Assembly: GCF_027887165.1 (NCBI RefSeq) | Contig: NC_077232.1 | Location: 85,714,541-85,778,540, forward strand | Length of the DNA: 64,000 bases | Source: Monodelphis domestica | Lineage: Eukaryota; Chordata; Mammalia; Didelphimorphia; Didelphidae | Direction of reading: 5' to 3' | In this document: positions 1-9,889 of the stretch, one piece after another | Numbering within the stretch: the stretch's first letter is position 1 | Layout of the letters: each line of letters starts with the position of its first letter | Program-made: the position numbers and the translations under genes | Notes under the pieces: model-generated | Seen by the model: only the letters and a program-made list of their open reading frames with translations | Database searches by the model: none | Told to the model about the DNA's origin: nothing

Positions 1-118
1 CACTTCCCAGTTGTCATTTAACCCCCATCGCCTAGCCCTTACCATTCTTCTGCCTTGGAACCAATACACAGTATTGATTCCAAGATGGAAGGTAAGGGTT
101 TATTAAAAAAAAATTTAA
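1..118 (+). mobile_element. CORE-SINE, tail A, right part, cut by window edge
   Basis: This is the 3' half of a tail-A SINE: end of the CORE domain, the 'gccttggaacc' block, the tail hairpin CAATACACAGTATTG at 62-76, then an A-rich end. The tRNA-like head lies outside the window. Confidence 0.88.
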
Positions 119-1355
119 AAATAAGAAGTGGTCAGTGGAGACAAGAGGGTATATTAGAGAGATGCTATGACAAGATTTAATCACTGATTAGATATAGGGA
201 GTCAAGAGTGAGAAGTTGAAGATAAAATCTTAGATTGTAAATCTTGGTAACTGGGAAGATGATAATGCTTTTGAAAATAATAAGGAAGTTTGGAAGAGGA
301 GAGAGTTGAGGGGGGAACAAAACAATTAGACATAGTGAGTTTAAGGTATCTATGGAACATCTGGTTTTAGATGTCAAAGAGGTAATTGAAAATGGAGACT
401 TGAGGACAAGAGATAGGCTAAGATTAATGGGATCACTATATGAAAAAGAATAGTGGAAGAGGTCACAAAACAGATTCTTTGGGGACTCCCATTGTTTGTG
501 GGCATACCATGGATTAAGATCCAGTAAAGGGGACAGAGAAGGAGCCATTGGACAGGTAGGAAAACTAGGAGAGAATACTGTCATAAAAAGCTATGAAGAG
601 TGCAATTGATAATATCAAAATCTTCAGAGATGTTAAGAAGAATGAGGATTGAGAAAAGGTCGTTAAACATGGCAATTAATAGATCATTAGTAATTTTGAA
701 GATAGCAAGTTCAGTTGAATGATGAAGTGAGAGGCCAATTTATAAAGAATTAAGAATAGAACAAAAGAAAAGGAAATAGAAGCACCTATTGTAGAAGATC
801 TTCTCAGGCTGTTTAGCCATGAAAGGGAGGAGAGTGATAACCAGTGAGCATTCATGGATCAATTGAGGGTTTGGGGTGGGGGGGGGGGCATGTTCATAGG
901 CAGTAGGAAACAGCCAGTATTCAGGAAGCAACTGAAGATCAGTGAGAGAATAGAATGATGGGATGTGGGAATAGAGTAAAAACTGGTAGAGAAGACAAAA
1001 AGGAATGATATCATTTATGCTTGTTGAGAGGTTGGCATGATGAAGAAGGGCCACCTATTCATAAGAAAGAGACATGGAGGAGGAGATAGTAGCAGAAGGC
1101 ACCTGAGTAATGTGAAATAAATATTGGAGAAAAAGGAACTCTGGGTGAAATAACTTCCTTTATTTCAGTGAAATATGAGGCAAGGTTGTTCATTAAGAAG
1201 GTGGAAAAGGTAGGGATATGGGAAGTTTGAAGAGAATTGCAAGAGCTGAAATGGTGAATGAAAGAGCAAATTGATTAGGGAGATGTAAAAAGATTTCCTT
1301 GCCAAAGTAGGGGCTTATATGAGCTTATGTAATAGAAACTTGTGATGGAACCACT
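119..1355 (-). mobile_element. L2 LINE fragment (RT domain to 3' region)
   Basis: The + strand is purine-rich because it is the complement of an L2 element. Read on the minus strand it runs from the ORF2 reverse-transcriptase region (right) towards the 3' untranslated region (left). Degenerate RT motif A is visible at about 602-659 as LNISEDFDIIN, against the CR1/L2-clade pattern LDLSAAFDTVDH. Many frame breaks show it is long dead. L2 ceased activity early in mammalian evolution, so this is an ancient copy. Confidence 0.8.
740..1054 (-). pseudogene. L2 reverse transcriptase remnant
   Basis: An open stretch of about 100 codons survives inside the L2 copy. It contains LLPFMAKQPEKIFYNRC followed by YFLFF and ILNSL, matching the fingers/palm region just before RT motif A in L2-type ORF2 (SLLPF-AKLLE---Y-RC). 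A functional ORF2 needs endonuclease plus full RT, roughly tenfold longer. The right-hand side breaks down within the same element. It is a fossil, not a host gene. Confidence 0.72.
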
Positions 1356-1569
1356 CACCTTGCTTAACTGAATAGCTCTCCTGTAGGTGATTAATTGCTT
1401 GGCCCCAAGAATGATAGTAAATGTAGGTCAGATAGAACATTGAGAATTTATGGACCCAGCCTCTAAGAAAAAAGATGAACCTCTGATCAACCACAATTTT
1501 GGGACTTAATCTTCAAGAAACTGAGTTCAGGAACTCCAGTGAAATTTCTTTTCTCCCCAGGAAACATGC

Positions 1570-1965
1570 CTGAAGAATTTAGAATTTAAAAAAAAACATA
1601 TTTTAATATGATTTTCCCCTTACATACCTTTAATTTTTAGAGAATTACTTTCTTTGTTAAGTTTTTGTGTTTCCTTTTCTACTTGTCCAATTCTATTCTT
1701 TAAAGAGTTGTTTTCTTAAATTTTTTTGGAGGGGTTCTATTTCCAATTGGTTCATTTTATTCTTTAGGAAGTTGTTTTCTTCAAGGTATTTTTGTGCCTT
1801 CTTTGGCCTATTCTAGCTTTTAGGGAGTTGATTTCTTCAATGAATTTTTCTCCATCTGTTGAGTTTTTCTGTCAACTCTCTTATTTGGCCTTTTAACTTT
1901 TTTTTTCCAAGTTCTTCCAGGAGTTCCTTTGAGGCCAGAGATGCTTTCACACTTTCCTTTTTTTT
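1570..1965 (-). mobile_element. L1 ORF1-like coiled-coil fragment
   Basis: Minus-strand translation gives heptad-like stretches such as EKFIEEINSLKARIG and, in other frames, EENNFLKNKMNQLE. Related blocks ('gagttg-tttctt' on the + strand) recur near 1,700, 1,764 and 1,823, a spacing close to 63 bp or 21 residues (three heptads). This suits the N-terminal coiled coil of an L1 ORF1 protein, now frameshifted. It abuts a SINE on the right. Identification rests on pattern only. Confidence 0.45.
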
Positions 1966-1984
1966 AAAATTCTTGGAATTTTTC

Positions 1985-2170
1985 AAACCATCTTAGAATC
2001 AATACTGTGTATAGGTTCCAAGGCAGAAGAATGGTAAGGATTAGGTAAGGAATGGGAGTTGTGACTTGCTCAGGGTCACATAGATAGGAAGTGTCTGAGG
2101 CAAGATTTGAACCCAGGACTTCCCATCTCTGGGACTGGCTCTCCATCCACTGAGTCACCTAACTGCTTCT
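1985..2170 (-). mobile_element. CORE-SINE, tail A
   Basis: Minus-oriented, nearly full length: tail block with 'aatcaatactgtgt', CORE 'gacttgctcagggtcaca', and tRNA-like head ending 'ccactgagtcacctaactg'. Confidence 0.88.
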
Positions 2171-2940
2171 CTCCCTGCATTTCTACCTTCCACCCCGCAC
2201 CCCCATATATTATAAGACTGATTATGCACCAGGTATATAAGAAAATATTCCTTCCCTTATATTTGAAAAAATAAGAAAATACTTAAAAACTATCCAAGTC
2301 TGAAACTTCTAGGTTAATCTGAAAGAGAACTGTTATCACTTTCTTTGATTGTTAATATTTTGCTCCCATCCCTCTAACCAACCCAGAAAGGAACTCTGCC
2401 TTAAAGTAATTAGCGAAAGAACCTGGCCCAGTATTGATGGACCTAAGAATAGTACAGTATTCTCCTTTCTCATGCCTGAAAGGAGGAGGGAGCTCTTTTT
2501 GTTTTCCTTTGAGTAACTTAGGAGGAGGAGAGAATGGGAATAACCCTTAAGGGTAGAGGATTTTAGGAAAAATAATTCTCCAAGATTAATTGACTTGTTC
2601 TGGTTGATGAAACAAAATGTTAACTTCTCCCTTATCCTGAGGTATATACTTGCTTTATATCATATTGTGGACTTTTTCTTGTTCATTCTTATGTTACTTT
2701 GAAATTTTCTTGTATTAGAGGCATGTCTGAAGACATGGGAGGTCTCAGATAGTTTTGGATAGTTCTCTGAGAAAAACAATTCATGAATCAGAATGATAAA
2801 TTAATAATTGTTTCCAGAAGATGTACATCCAACTGTGTTCAGTATTGACTTCCCCCCTTCAATACAGGGGAAAGATGGAATGCAAGAGAAATGGAATAGA
2901 ACAGAATTTTTAAAACCATGAGGATTGTTGTTCAAAAACA
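2171..2940. other. single-copy non-coding stretch
   Basis: About 770 bp of AT-rich DNA with no repeat consensus, long frame or splice-bounded frame that I can recognise. Confidence 0.5.
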
Positions 2941-2944
2941 CCTC

Positions 2945-3065
2945 AAAGGACATCTAAAATTTATATTTCAGATGGGGAAACCAAGACCCTGAGAAATGGA
3001 GTGACTTTGGTAACATTATAGTGGTAATAGAGCTTTGTTTTGCACCCAAGACTTCTGATTTCACA
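2945..3065 (-). mobile_element. MIR-like fragment
   Basis: Decayed CORE-type sequence ('cagatggggaaaccaagaccctgag', then a weak 'cacccaagacttctgattt') in antisense orientation. Confidence 0.5.
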
Positions 3066-3214
3066 TCCAGTGTTCTAGAAAGAAAATTATATGTGTGAGC
3101 TTTGGTCTTTTGAAAGAGAGATGATATGGTGTAGTTGGAAAGTGCACCAGATTTGCACACAGAATCAATGAAGTGGTACAGCCAGCTTGAACCAACCCAA
3201 TTGTCAAATGGATT

Positions 3215-4115
3215 GATCAATCCAATCAACATTTATTAAGTACATGCTATGTGCTGGGGAGACAATAAGAGACAAAAGAAAGTCTAACTTCAAGGAACTT
3301 ATAGTCTAATAAGGAATACAACAGGTAAGCAAATATATATGAAGCAAGCTATATAGAGGATAAACAGGAAATAATTTAAGACAGGCACTGGAATTAAGAA
3401 GAGTTAGGGAAGACTTCTTGTAGAAGGTAGGATTTTTGTTGGGACTTATAGGAAGCCAGGGATGTGCCAGTAGTCAGAACAGAGAAGGGAGAGCATTCTG
3501 GGCATGCAGCATAGCCAGAGACAATGCTTAGAGCCAACAGATGAAGTATATTGTTTAGAAAAGAGCCAGAAGGCTAGTGTCATTGGATAGATTACTGTCC
3601 ATGGCAGGAAGTAGTATTCCCTGCCCCTCCTCCCCTAATCATACTAAGAAGACTGGAAATGTAGGAGAGAACTATGTTATGAAAGGCTTTGAATGCCAAG
3701 GAGAGCATCATTAATTTGTTCCTGGAGATAATAGGAAGTCACTGGAGTTTATTGAGTAGGGGTGGGGGTGTCATCAGATCTGTGTTTTAGAAAAATCACC
3801 TAAACTCCTGACTGGAGGCTGAACTGGAGTAGGGAGATAATAGAGGCAAGAAGATCCACCAGCAGGCTACTACAATAACCAAGGTGTGAGGAGATGGGGG
3901 CTGCTCTACAATGGGGACAGCCTCAGAGAAGAGAAAGGAGTACATTTGAGAGATGCTGCAAAAGTCATATTGATAGTCCTTGGAAATAGCTTAGATATAG
4001 AGAGTGAGAGATAGTGAGGAATCCAGGATGACTCCTAGATTGGGATTCTGAGGGACTGGGAAGATGGTATTGCCCTCTATAGTAATAGGGAAAGCAAAAG
4101 GGTTAATTTTTCATT
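3215..4115 (-). mobile_element. L2 LINE, 3' region
   Basis: It begins with the complement of the L2 3' end ('aacatttattaagtacatgc', 'gtgctggggagac') and continues through the purine-rich complement of the 3' region ('ggctttgaatgccaagg', 'tcatcagatctgtgttttag', 'gaatccaggatgactcc'). About 900 bp is retained without an obvious younger insertion. Confidence 0.82.
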
Positions 4116-4329
4116 GTACTTACACCTCAGAAATAGGCAAATACCTAAAATTAAGGTTTAATTTATTGTTTTATTAATTGTCTAGACTCCAGCATGTGAT
4201 GAATAAAATGGTAATAATTCAGATTGAATTTAAAATTATATTTTGCATATTTCTACCCCCCCCCAGGTAATTAAACATTTAATAGCACACTGCTGCACAG
4301 AAGCCCTGAATGTGTGTCCTAGTAACCCT

Positions 4330-4450
4330 TCTTACCAATTTTTTGATCTGGGGCAGATTAACTCACATCTCTTAATTTGCTTCTAAAATTGTAAAATGAA
4401 TGGGCTGGACAATTTCCACAGTCACGTCCAACTCTAACATTCTCTATAAA
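4330..4450 (+). mobile_element. MIR-like fragment
   Basis: Sense MIR tail: 'aattgtaaaatgaatgggctgg' and 'ccaactctaacattct'. Confidence 0.5.
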
Positions 4451-4469
4451 TGTCAACCTCCAGGATAAA

Positions 4470-4690
4470 ATAAGAGTTTTACTATTTGATATTTAAAGCC
4501 CTTTACAACCTGGTTCTAACCCACCTTTCCAGGCTAATTAAACATTATAGTATTCTTTTTCACACATGCCACCCTCCAGACAACATGGCCTATTTGTTCC
4601 TTCATTCTTGTAAAATATCTCATCTCCCATCTCTACAATAATATCATATTTTTCAAGCCTTTCCCATCATTCCTTTGCTGTGACAATCCA
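4470..4690 (+). mobile_element. L2 LINE fragment
   Basis: Sense L2 3' region: 'aaagccctttacaacctgg', 'ctaacccacctttccagg', then 'cacacatgccaccctcc'. It is truncated on the right by or next to an L1 fragment. Confidence 0.6.
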
Positions 4691-4719
4691 ACAAATGCCT
4701 CACATTCCCTGCTTCAGAG

Positions 4720-5010
4720 AAGCTTCTAAAATTGAGCTGGCATATGAGTATAAGAGAATATTACAGCCCAATAAGAAGAAATTGAAATTATGGATGCAAA
4801 GAAGCACTTATGAACTAATGCAGGCTAAAGTAAGAGGAACCAGGAAGCCAGCATCCACAATTTCTAAAACAATGTACATAGAAAGAATCATTAACTCCTT
4901 TATGATTGAAATAAAATGCTATAAAATTATAATGACCAAGCTTGGCTTCAAAGAGGTTGTATGAGAAGGTACCTTTCTACCTTCTGGACAGAAGTTGACT
5001 ACCCTGAAGT
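4720..5010 (+). mobile_element. L1 LINE 3' fragment, sense
   Basis: It contains 'tatgaactaatgcaggct', 'agtaagaggaaccagg' and 'cttggcttcaaagagg', equivalents of the L1 ORF2 end and 3' UTR seen inverted elsewhere in this window. It is the only L1 piece here on the + strand, and it lies left of the CpG island. The 94-codon frame at 4,680-4,964 is the remnant of this L1, not a gene. Confidence 0.55.
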
Positions 5011-5189
5011 CCCCTGGATGGAAGAGGTACATTCTTCAAGATTATTAATGATGATTTCTACATTTCTACATCTGATATCTTTTGTTTTAGTTCTTTTTTC
5101 CACTCTCTGTAACTTTGATTTCCCCTTTCTCCTAATTAACCTCTTCTCTCTCAACTTTTGTTGATAATATTGTCTCCTGATTGTCTTTC

Positions 5190-5385
5190 TTTTTACCCTT
5201 ACCTTCCATTTTAACATCAATACTATGTATTGGTTCCAAGGCAAAAGAGTGGTAAGGGCTAGGCAATTGGGGCTAAGTGACTTGCCCAGGGTCACACAGC
5301 TGGGAAGTGTCTGAGGCCACATTTCAACCCAAGAGCTCCCTTCTCTAGGCCTGGCTCTCTATTTACTGTGCTACCTAGTTTCCCA
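5190..5385 (-). mobile_element. CORE-SINE, tail A
   Basis: Full-length minus copy, with tail 'acccttaccttccatttt', CORE 'gacttgcccagggtcacac' and a recognisable head. Confidence 0.93.
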
Positions 5386-5565
5386 GTCTTTTGAACAGCA
5401 GCACCCAGATTAAAAGAATGCTTTAAAGAATTTAGGGCTTCGCTTTAAACTAAGATAAATCCCCCAAGCCTCTGTCAATGATCTTTCTGTATATTCTTTT
5501 CTATAATCTTATTTACTTCCCAAGGTTCATTATCATCTCTATTATCAAATATATATGTGTGCTTA

Positions 5566-5568
5566 TAT

Positions 5569-5605
<37 letters not shown>
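5566..5605. repeat. (TA)n(TG)n microsatellite
   Basis: A compound run of TA followed by TG dinucleotides immediately left of the L2 copy. Confidence 0.9.
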
Positions 5606-5838
5606 TATCTATATATCTGTAGCTCTAATTTCTCTCTTGAGCTCTAATCCACTACCAATTAATTGCCCAGGGACATCTCCAACTGGGTGTAGCATCAGTA
5701 ACTCAAATGCAACATTTGTAAAATGAAACACCTCCCTATTCCTGTTGAGAACCAACCCCTTTTCTAGGTATCCAAATTAGAAACCTTGAAGTCATAGTCA
5801 CTATTCTCTATAGCCCATATCCAATCATTTGCTAAATT

Positions 5839-6571
5839 TTGTCAATTGTATTTTTCTAGATTATATGTGGATATAATTAAAAAAATCATTTTCTGACATT
5901 TTGTGACCCATGTTCTCTCCCTCCCTCCCCTCTCCCCTACCTAAGATGGCAGATAAAGACTGTACATGTACCATCATGCAAATTTGCATTTTCATACTCC
6001 TAATCTTGTGAAAGATACATATTGCATATATTACAGAGAAATTCATGGGGACAGTAGAGTGAAGAATGTATGCTTCAATTTGCATTCAGACTCCATCAGT
6101 TCCTTTGGTGCCAGTGGATAGCTACCCCTGAGTTCCTTGGAGTTGTCTTGGATACTTGTATTGATAACATTCACAATTGATCATCATACATTATTGCTAT
6201 TACGGTGTACAATGTTCTCAAGGTTCTGCTTACTTCACTTTGGATCATTTCACATGAGTCTTTCCAGGTAGTTTTGGGAATGTTTTATTTATTATTTCTC
6301 ATGGGAAAATAGTAATACATCACAAGCATATACCACAATGTGGTTAGCATCCCTTCAGTTTCCAATTCCTTGTCACCCCAAGAGTTGATTGTTTTTGTAC
6401 AGGTAGATCCTTTCCCCTTATCTTTGATCTCTTTGGGATACAGACTTAGCAATGATATTGCTGAGTATGCAGTTTTATGACCCTTTGGGGCTGGTTTCAA
6501 ATTGTTCTCCAGAATGGTTGTATCAGTTCACAGATCCACCAACAGTGTATTTTCCCACATTGTCAATTCTA
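5839..6571 (-). mobile_element. L1 LINE 3' end with 12-bp target-site duplication
   Basis: A minus-strand L1 3' UTR plus ORF2 end occupies 5,851-6,559, flanked by TTGTCAATTGTA (5,839-5,850) and TTGTCAATTCTA (6,560-6,571), a 12-bp duplication with one mismatch. The duplication shows target-primed insertion into the older L2. The left end carries the L1 3' signature 'ctccctccctcccctctcc'. Confidence 0.85.
6285..6500 (-). pseudogene. L1 ORF2 C-terminal remnant
   Basis: Minus-strand translation includes TTLWYMLVMYYYFPMRNN, recognisable as the conserved L1 ORF2 C-terminal stretch (WY--MEYY---RN-E). It belongs to the L1 at 5,851-6,559. The 5' part of ORF2 is absent because of 5' truncation. Confidence 0.75.
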
Positions 6572-6809
6572 TCTTCATAGCAACACTGATCTGGTTGTGT
6601 CTCTACCTGCAGTGCTATTACCTTAATTCAGACTCTCATTGTCTCTCATTTTGGATTATTACAGTAATTTCCTCTACTCCCTACTTTGTTTCTCCTTTCT
6701 CCAATCTATCAAACTCCATGTAGCTGCCAAAATAAGCTTTGCTAATTACATTGAGTCATGTCATTCTCCTGTTCAAATATCTTCAGTTGCTCTTTATTGA
6801 CTAGGGGAA

Positions 6810-6849
6810 ATATATATATATATATATATATATAAATATATATATATAA
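6810..6849. repeat. (TA)n microsatellite
   Basis: A TA run with one AAA interruption, inside the right block of the L2. Confidence 0.92.
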
Positions 6850-7389
6850 ACACTTTTTAATTTGGCACTTAAAATGTTTCAAAACTTGGCTCTAGCCTGC
6901 CTCCCTATATTTATTTCATCTTATTCTCCTTTATCTATTTTCTTCTAAACTGGTGAGATTGAAGTTCCTTGAGTTCAAAATTTAGCCTCCCATTTACCCT
7001 TGCACAGGATATTCCCCTTGCTTGGAAAGTACCTTTTCTCACCTCTGACTTGGGATATTTAACTTCCTTCAATTTGAAATAAAATTTCCTACTGGAAGTT
7101 TTTCATGATTCCCTTAAGTTGTCAGTACTCTCTCCCTTCTCACATTATCTTGTATTTTTCCATCTGGGTAAATGTATTATACCCACTTCCAGTAGAATAT
7201 AAGTTCCTTAAGGGCAAATATTTACTTTAATTTTTCTTTCCATCCTCCAGTGCCCAATAGGCTCTAAATAAATGTTGTTGCATTGAATTGGAATATTCAG
7301 AGCTGAAAAAGCAAGAGGCAATACAATGTAGGTAAATGTACTGGAGGTACAAGATTAGTCATATCGGATTTGGGCAAGTCATATTGGAT

Positions 7390-7582
7390 TTTTTTTTTTG
7401 TAACCCTCAGTTTCTGTCTTAGAATCAATACTAAGTATTGGTTCAAGGCAGAAGAATGGTAAGGGCTAGGCAATTGGGTTTAAGTGACTTGCTCAGGGTC
7501 ACATAGCTAAGAAATGTCAGAGGCCCCAGGACTTTCCATCTCCAGGCCTGGCTCTCAATATATTGAGCCACCCAACCATCCC
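7390..7582 (-). mobile_element. CORE-SINE, tail A
   Basis: Minus copy with a T-rich tail. TTGGATT occurs on both sides and may be a short target-site duplication. Confidence 0.9.
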
Positions 7583-7844
7583 TTGGATTGATTTTTTTAT
7601 AGTCCCTTTTGGTCCTAACATTTATGATGCTATATACACTTGTAACATGTACCTCAAAGAGTATTTTGAAGAGGACACTATAGAACTTAAAGAAGTATAG
7701 AAATAGGAATTATAATTCTCTGTAGTAGACAATAGTACAAAACATTGTACATAATAGGAAGTCAACAAAAACATCTGAATTTATCTGCATTGTATACATT
7801 GTCCCAAAGTGCATGAGAGTAAAGTAGGGAGGATAACTCTGGAC

Positions 7845-7965
7845 TAGTTTGGAGAAAGTTCTTTTCCTCTGTGGACCTCAGTTTCCTCATTAATAAAAGG
7901 ACTAGAAAAGATTATTTCCAAGGTCCATTTTGTCTCTTTTCAGGTAATTTCCAGCTCTAATATTT
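7845..7965 (+). mobile_element. MIR fragment
   Basis: 'ggacctcagtttcctcatt', then 'aataaaagg' and 'aatttccagctctaatat', typical of the MIR 3' half. Confidence 0.65.
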
Positions 7966-7969
7966 TGTG

Positions 7970-8068
7970 TTCTAAGATCTTTTCCCTTATTAACATTCTA
8001 TGTTCTAAGGGCTCTTCCAGCTTTTGCATTCTATATTCTAAGGTCCCTTCTAGCTCTAATTTTTTATG
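7970..8068. repeat. 33-bp minisatellite, three in-register units
   Basis: Three consecutive units begin TTCTAAG at 7,970, 8,003 and 8,036, exactly 33 bp apart. A partial unit follows to about 8,097. The unit continues the MIR end just to the left ('ccagctctaatattttgtg'), so the array probably grew out of it. The complement recurs at 24.1 and 34.2 kb. Confidence 0.82.
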
Positions 8069-8097
8069 GCTGCTTCTAACTTTGATATCTTATGATT

Positions 8098-8449
8098 CCG
8101 GAAGATCAAGGAGGAGAGAAAACGGTGCAGACTATCATTAACTCATGCAAACTCCCAGAATGCCATAAACATGGTGCAATTTTTTTCACAGATTTTCCTC
8201 CTGGTGCAAAATGTTCCCATACGTCCAATCTGCATCTGTCTGCAATAGGGAGTGTGGCAAAGCTGTCATGGAAATGGAACTCAAGCCCAAACATAAATAG
8301 CACCATAATTAATTTTATTTCTCAAGTGACCCACTGAGAAATAGGAGAGGTACTCAAGATGTGGCAGAAAGAGTATGGGATTTATTCAGAATACTTGAGA
8401 GTCTAAATCACAGCTGTGATGGGTCTATGACTCCAAACAAATTTGAAAA
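8098..8449. other. single-copy non-coding stretch
   Basis: No repeat recognised. Overlapping frames exist on both strands (8,092-8,337 +, 8,106-8,306 -), with no domain or splice support. It could be a conserved element but nothing proves it. Confidence 0.4.
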
Positions 8450-8900
8450 ATGTCTCCAAAGTAGAATGGACTGTCGAGGCAATTGGTGGGTTTCTATAGG
8501 TAGAGATCTTTATGCAGAAGTTGGAGAACCACTTGTTAGTCCTATTCTGGAAGATTTTCTATGCCAGGTATAGACTAGATGACCTCTCAAGTCTTTTTTT
8601 TTTTTAACCCTTTCCTTCTATCTTAAATTAATACTGTGTATTTTATTGTATTTGTTTCAAAAACCTTTCCCTTCTGTCTTAGAATCAATACTTTGTACTG
8701 CTTCCAAGGCAGAAGAGTGGTAAGGGCTAGGAAATGGGGGTTAAGAAATTTACCCAGGGTCATACAGTTAGGAAGTGCCTGAATGTAGATTTGAACTCAG
8801 AACCTCCCCATCTGTAGGCATGGCTCTAAATCCACTGAACCATCTAGCTGTCCCCTTTGAGGTCTTTTGTGTCAGATATTCTATGGTATTTATCTTACTA
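8450..8900 (+). mobile_element. L3/CR1-like LINE 3' end, split by a SINE
   Basis: 'agtagaatggactg' and 'tagactagatgacctctcaag' give the CR1-clade 3' end. Sequence of the same kind resumes at 8,856 ('gaggtcttttgtgtcag') after the SINE at 8,598-8,855. Confidence 0.65.
8598..8855 (-). mobile_element. CORE-SINE, tail A, with duplicated tail
   Basis: Minus copy inserted in the L3 tail. The tail block ('ccttctatctta--aatactgtgta', then 'cccttctgtcttagaatcaa') is present twice, from an internal duplication or from two nested insertions. Confidence 0.88.
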
Positions 8901-9029
8901 GGAATATGAATATGTTTAGAAAATAGTCTAGAAGCTAGGCCTGGGTAGAGCTGCAATTACTTCTCAAATATCACTTATCCTCCCAACTCCCAGCATCTCC
9001 TGCACTGGAATCCGGTTGAGATAGCTATG

Positions 9030-9410
9030 CTGTGTTGGAAGGAGTGTTATATTTGGAGTTAATGGACCTCGATTCAAATCTCAGAGATGTCATTTGTGGT
9101 ATAGTGGTTATAGCTTTGGAATTGGAAGTCACAAAGACCTGATTTGGCATCTTTTCTCAAGACATTTATTAGCTGTGTGGTAGATTCTTTTTTCTAGGGC
9201 CACTGTTTCCTTAAAACGAAGGATCCTATGAATTAGAGGACCTCTAAAGTGCCTTCTAGCTATAAATCCTGGGTTCAGGTCCTAAGCTCTACCATTAACT
9301 TTCTGGATGATGGTGACCAAGTCACTTCACTACCTTCTAAACACATAGTTTTCCTATTTGTAAGAGTTAGACTAAGATGATCTCTAAAAATTTCCATGAT
9401 TCTGGGAAAC
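9030..9410 (+). mobile_element. two adjoining MIR-like fragments
   Basis: Sense CORE-type blocks: 'gacctcgattcaaatctc', 'attagctgtgtggtag', and a second 'gaccaagtcacttcact' with 'tttgtaagagttagact'. Confidence 0.55.
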
Positions 9411-9876
9411 ATGACCCCCCTCTGGCTAGAATCCGGGAGTAGCCAAGGCAGTTTCCCGATCATTCCAGGGGGTTAAGTCCAGTTTGCACCACCGATGTGA
9501 ATGCTCTTTTCCTTGGAGGGCTCTTTCTGATGACTTCTGCCCCGGGCCGCAGCAGGAGAGCTAAGAGGTAGTACCTTGGCTAGAAGCTTTGTGGGTTGGG
9601 CGGCTGAACAGCTGGCTGGCTGCCTCCCTAGAAGTTGGAGCAGCGTGTGTGTGGGTATAGGGGGACAATTTACCTGTCCCCTCAATCCTCCATAGCAGGA
9701 CATCCTCCTTTGTTCGACCCTGGCCCCTCCCCGACTTCTCCTAAACAGTGCCCACCGTCGAGGGTCCCTTTGGTCCGTCAGGTAGTCTTTATTCGGCCGG
9801 ACCCGAAGCACAACAAACTGTCCCTTCTGGGGCGGGAGCTGGGGGCCCCCGCCAAGAGAGAAAGCTGTGGGGAGGA

Positions 9877-9888
9877 TGCGCCTGCGCA
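9877..9888. promoter_or_regulatory. NRF1-like site
   Basis: TGCGCCTGCGCA differs at one position from the palindromic NRF1 core TGCGCATGCGCA. NRF1 sites cluster just upstream of start sites in CpG-island promoters, and this one lies about 440 bp upstream of the predicted donor. Confidence 0.6.
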
Positions 9889-9889
9889 G

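Larger units (their letters stand above)
5610..7290 (+). mobile_element. L2 LINE split by an L1 insertion
   Basis: Sense L2 in two blocks, 5,610-5,850 ('ggacatctccaactgggtg', 'catatccaatcatttgc') and 6,560-7,290 ('ggattattacagtaatttcc', 'ttggcactt', 'ccttgcttgg', 'aagttccttaagggc', 'gctctaaataaatg'). The blocks join in register once the L1 at 5,851-6,559 is removed. The right end has the L2 signature 'aataaatgttgttgcattgaa'. A (TA)n expansion sits inside it. Confidence 0.8.

Noticed and set aside
177..584. 135-codon minus-strand frame
   Set aside because: It lies within the 3' region of the L2 copy. Composition and position fit an L2 3' region, not a host protein.
4680..4964. 94-codon + frame as a gene
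   Set aside because: It starts at GTG and overlaps the sense L1 3' fragment, whose wording matches inverted L1 copies elsewhere in the window.
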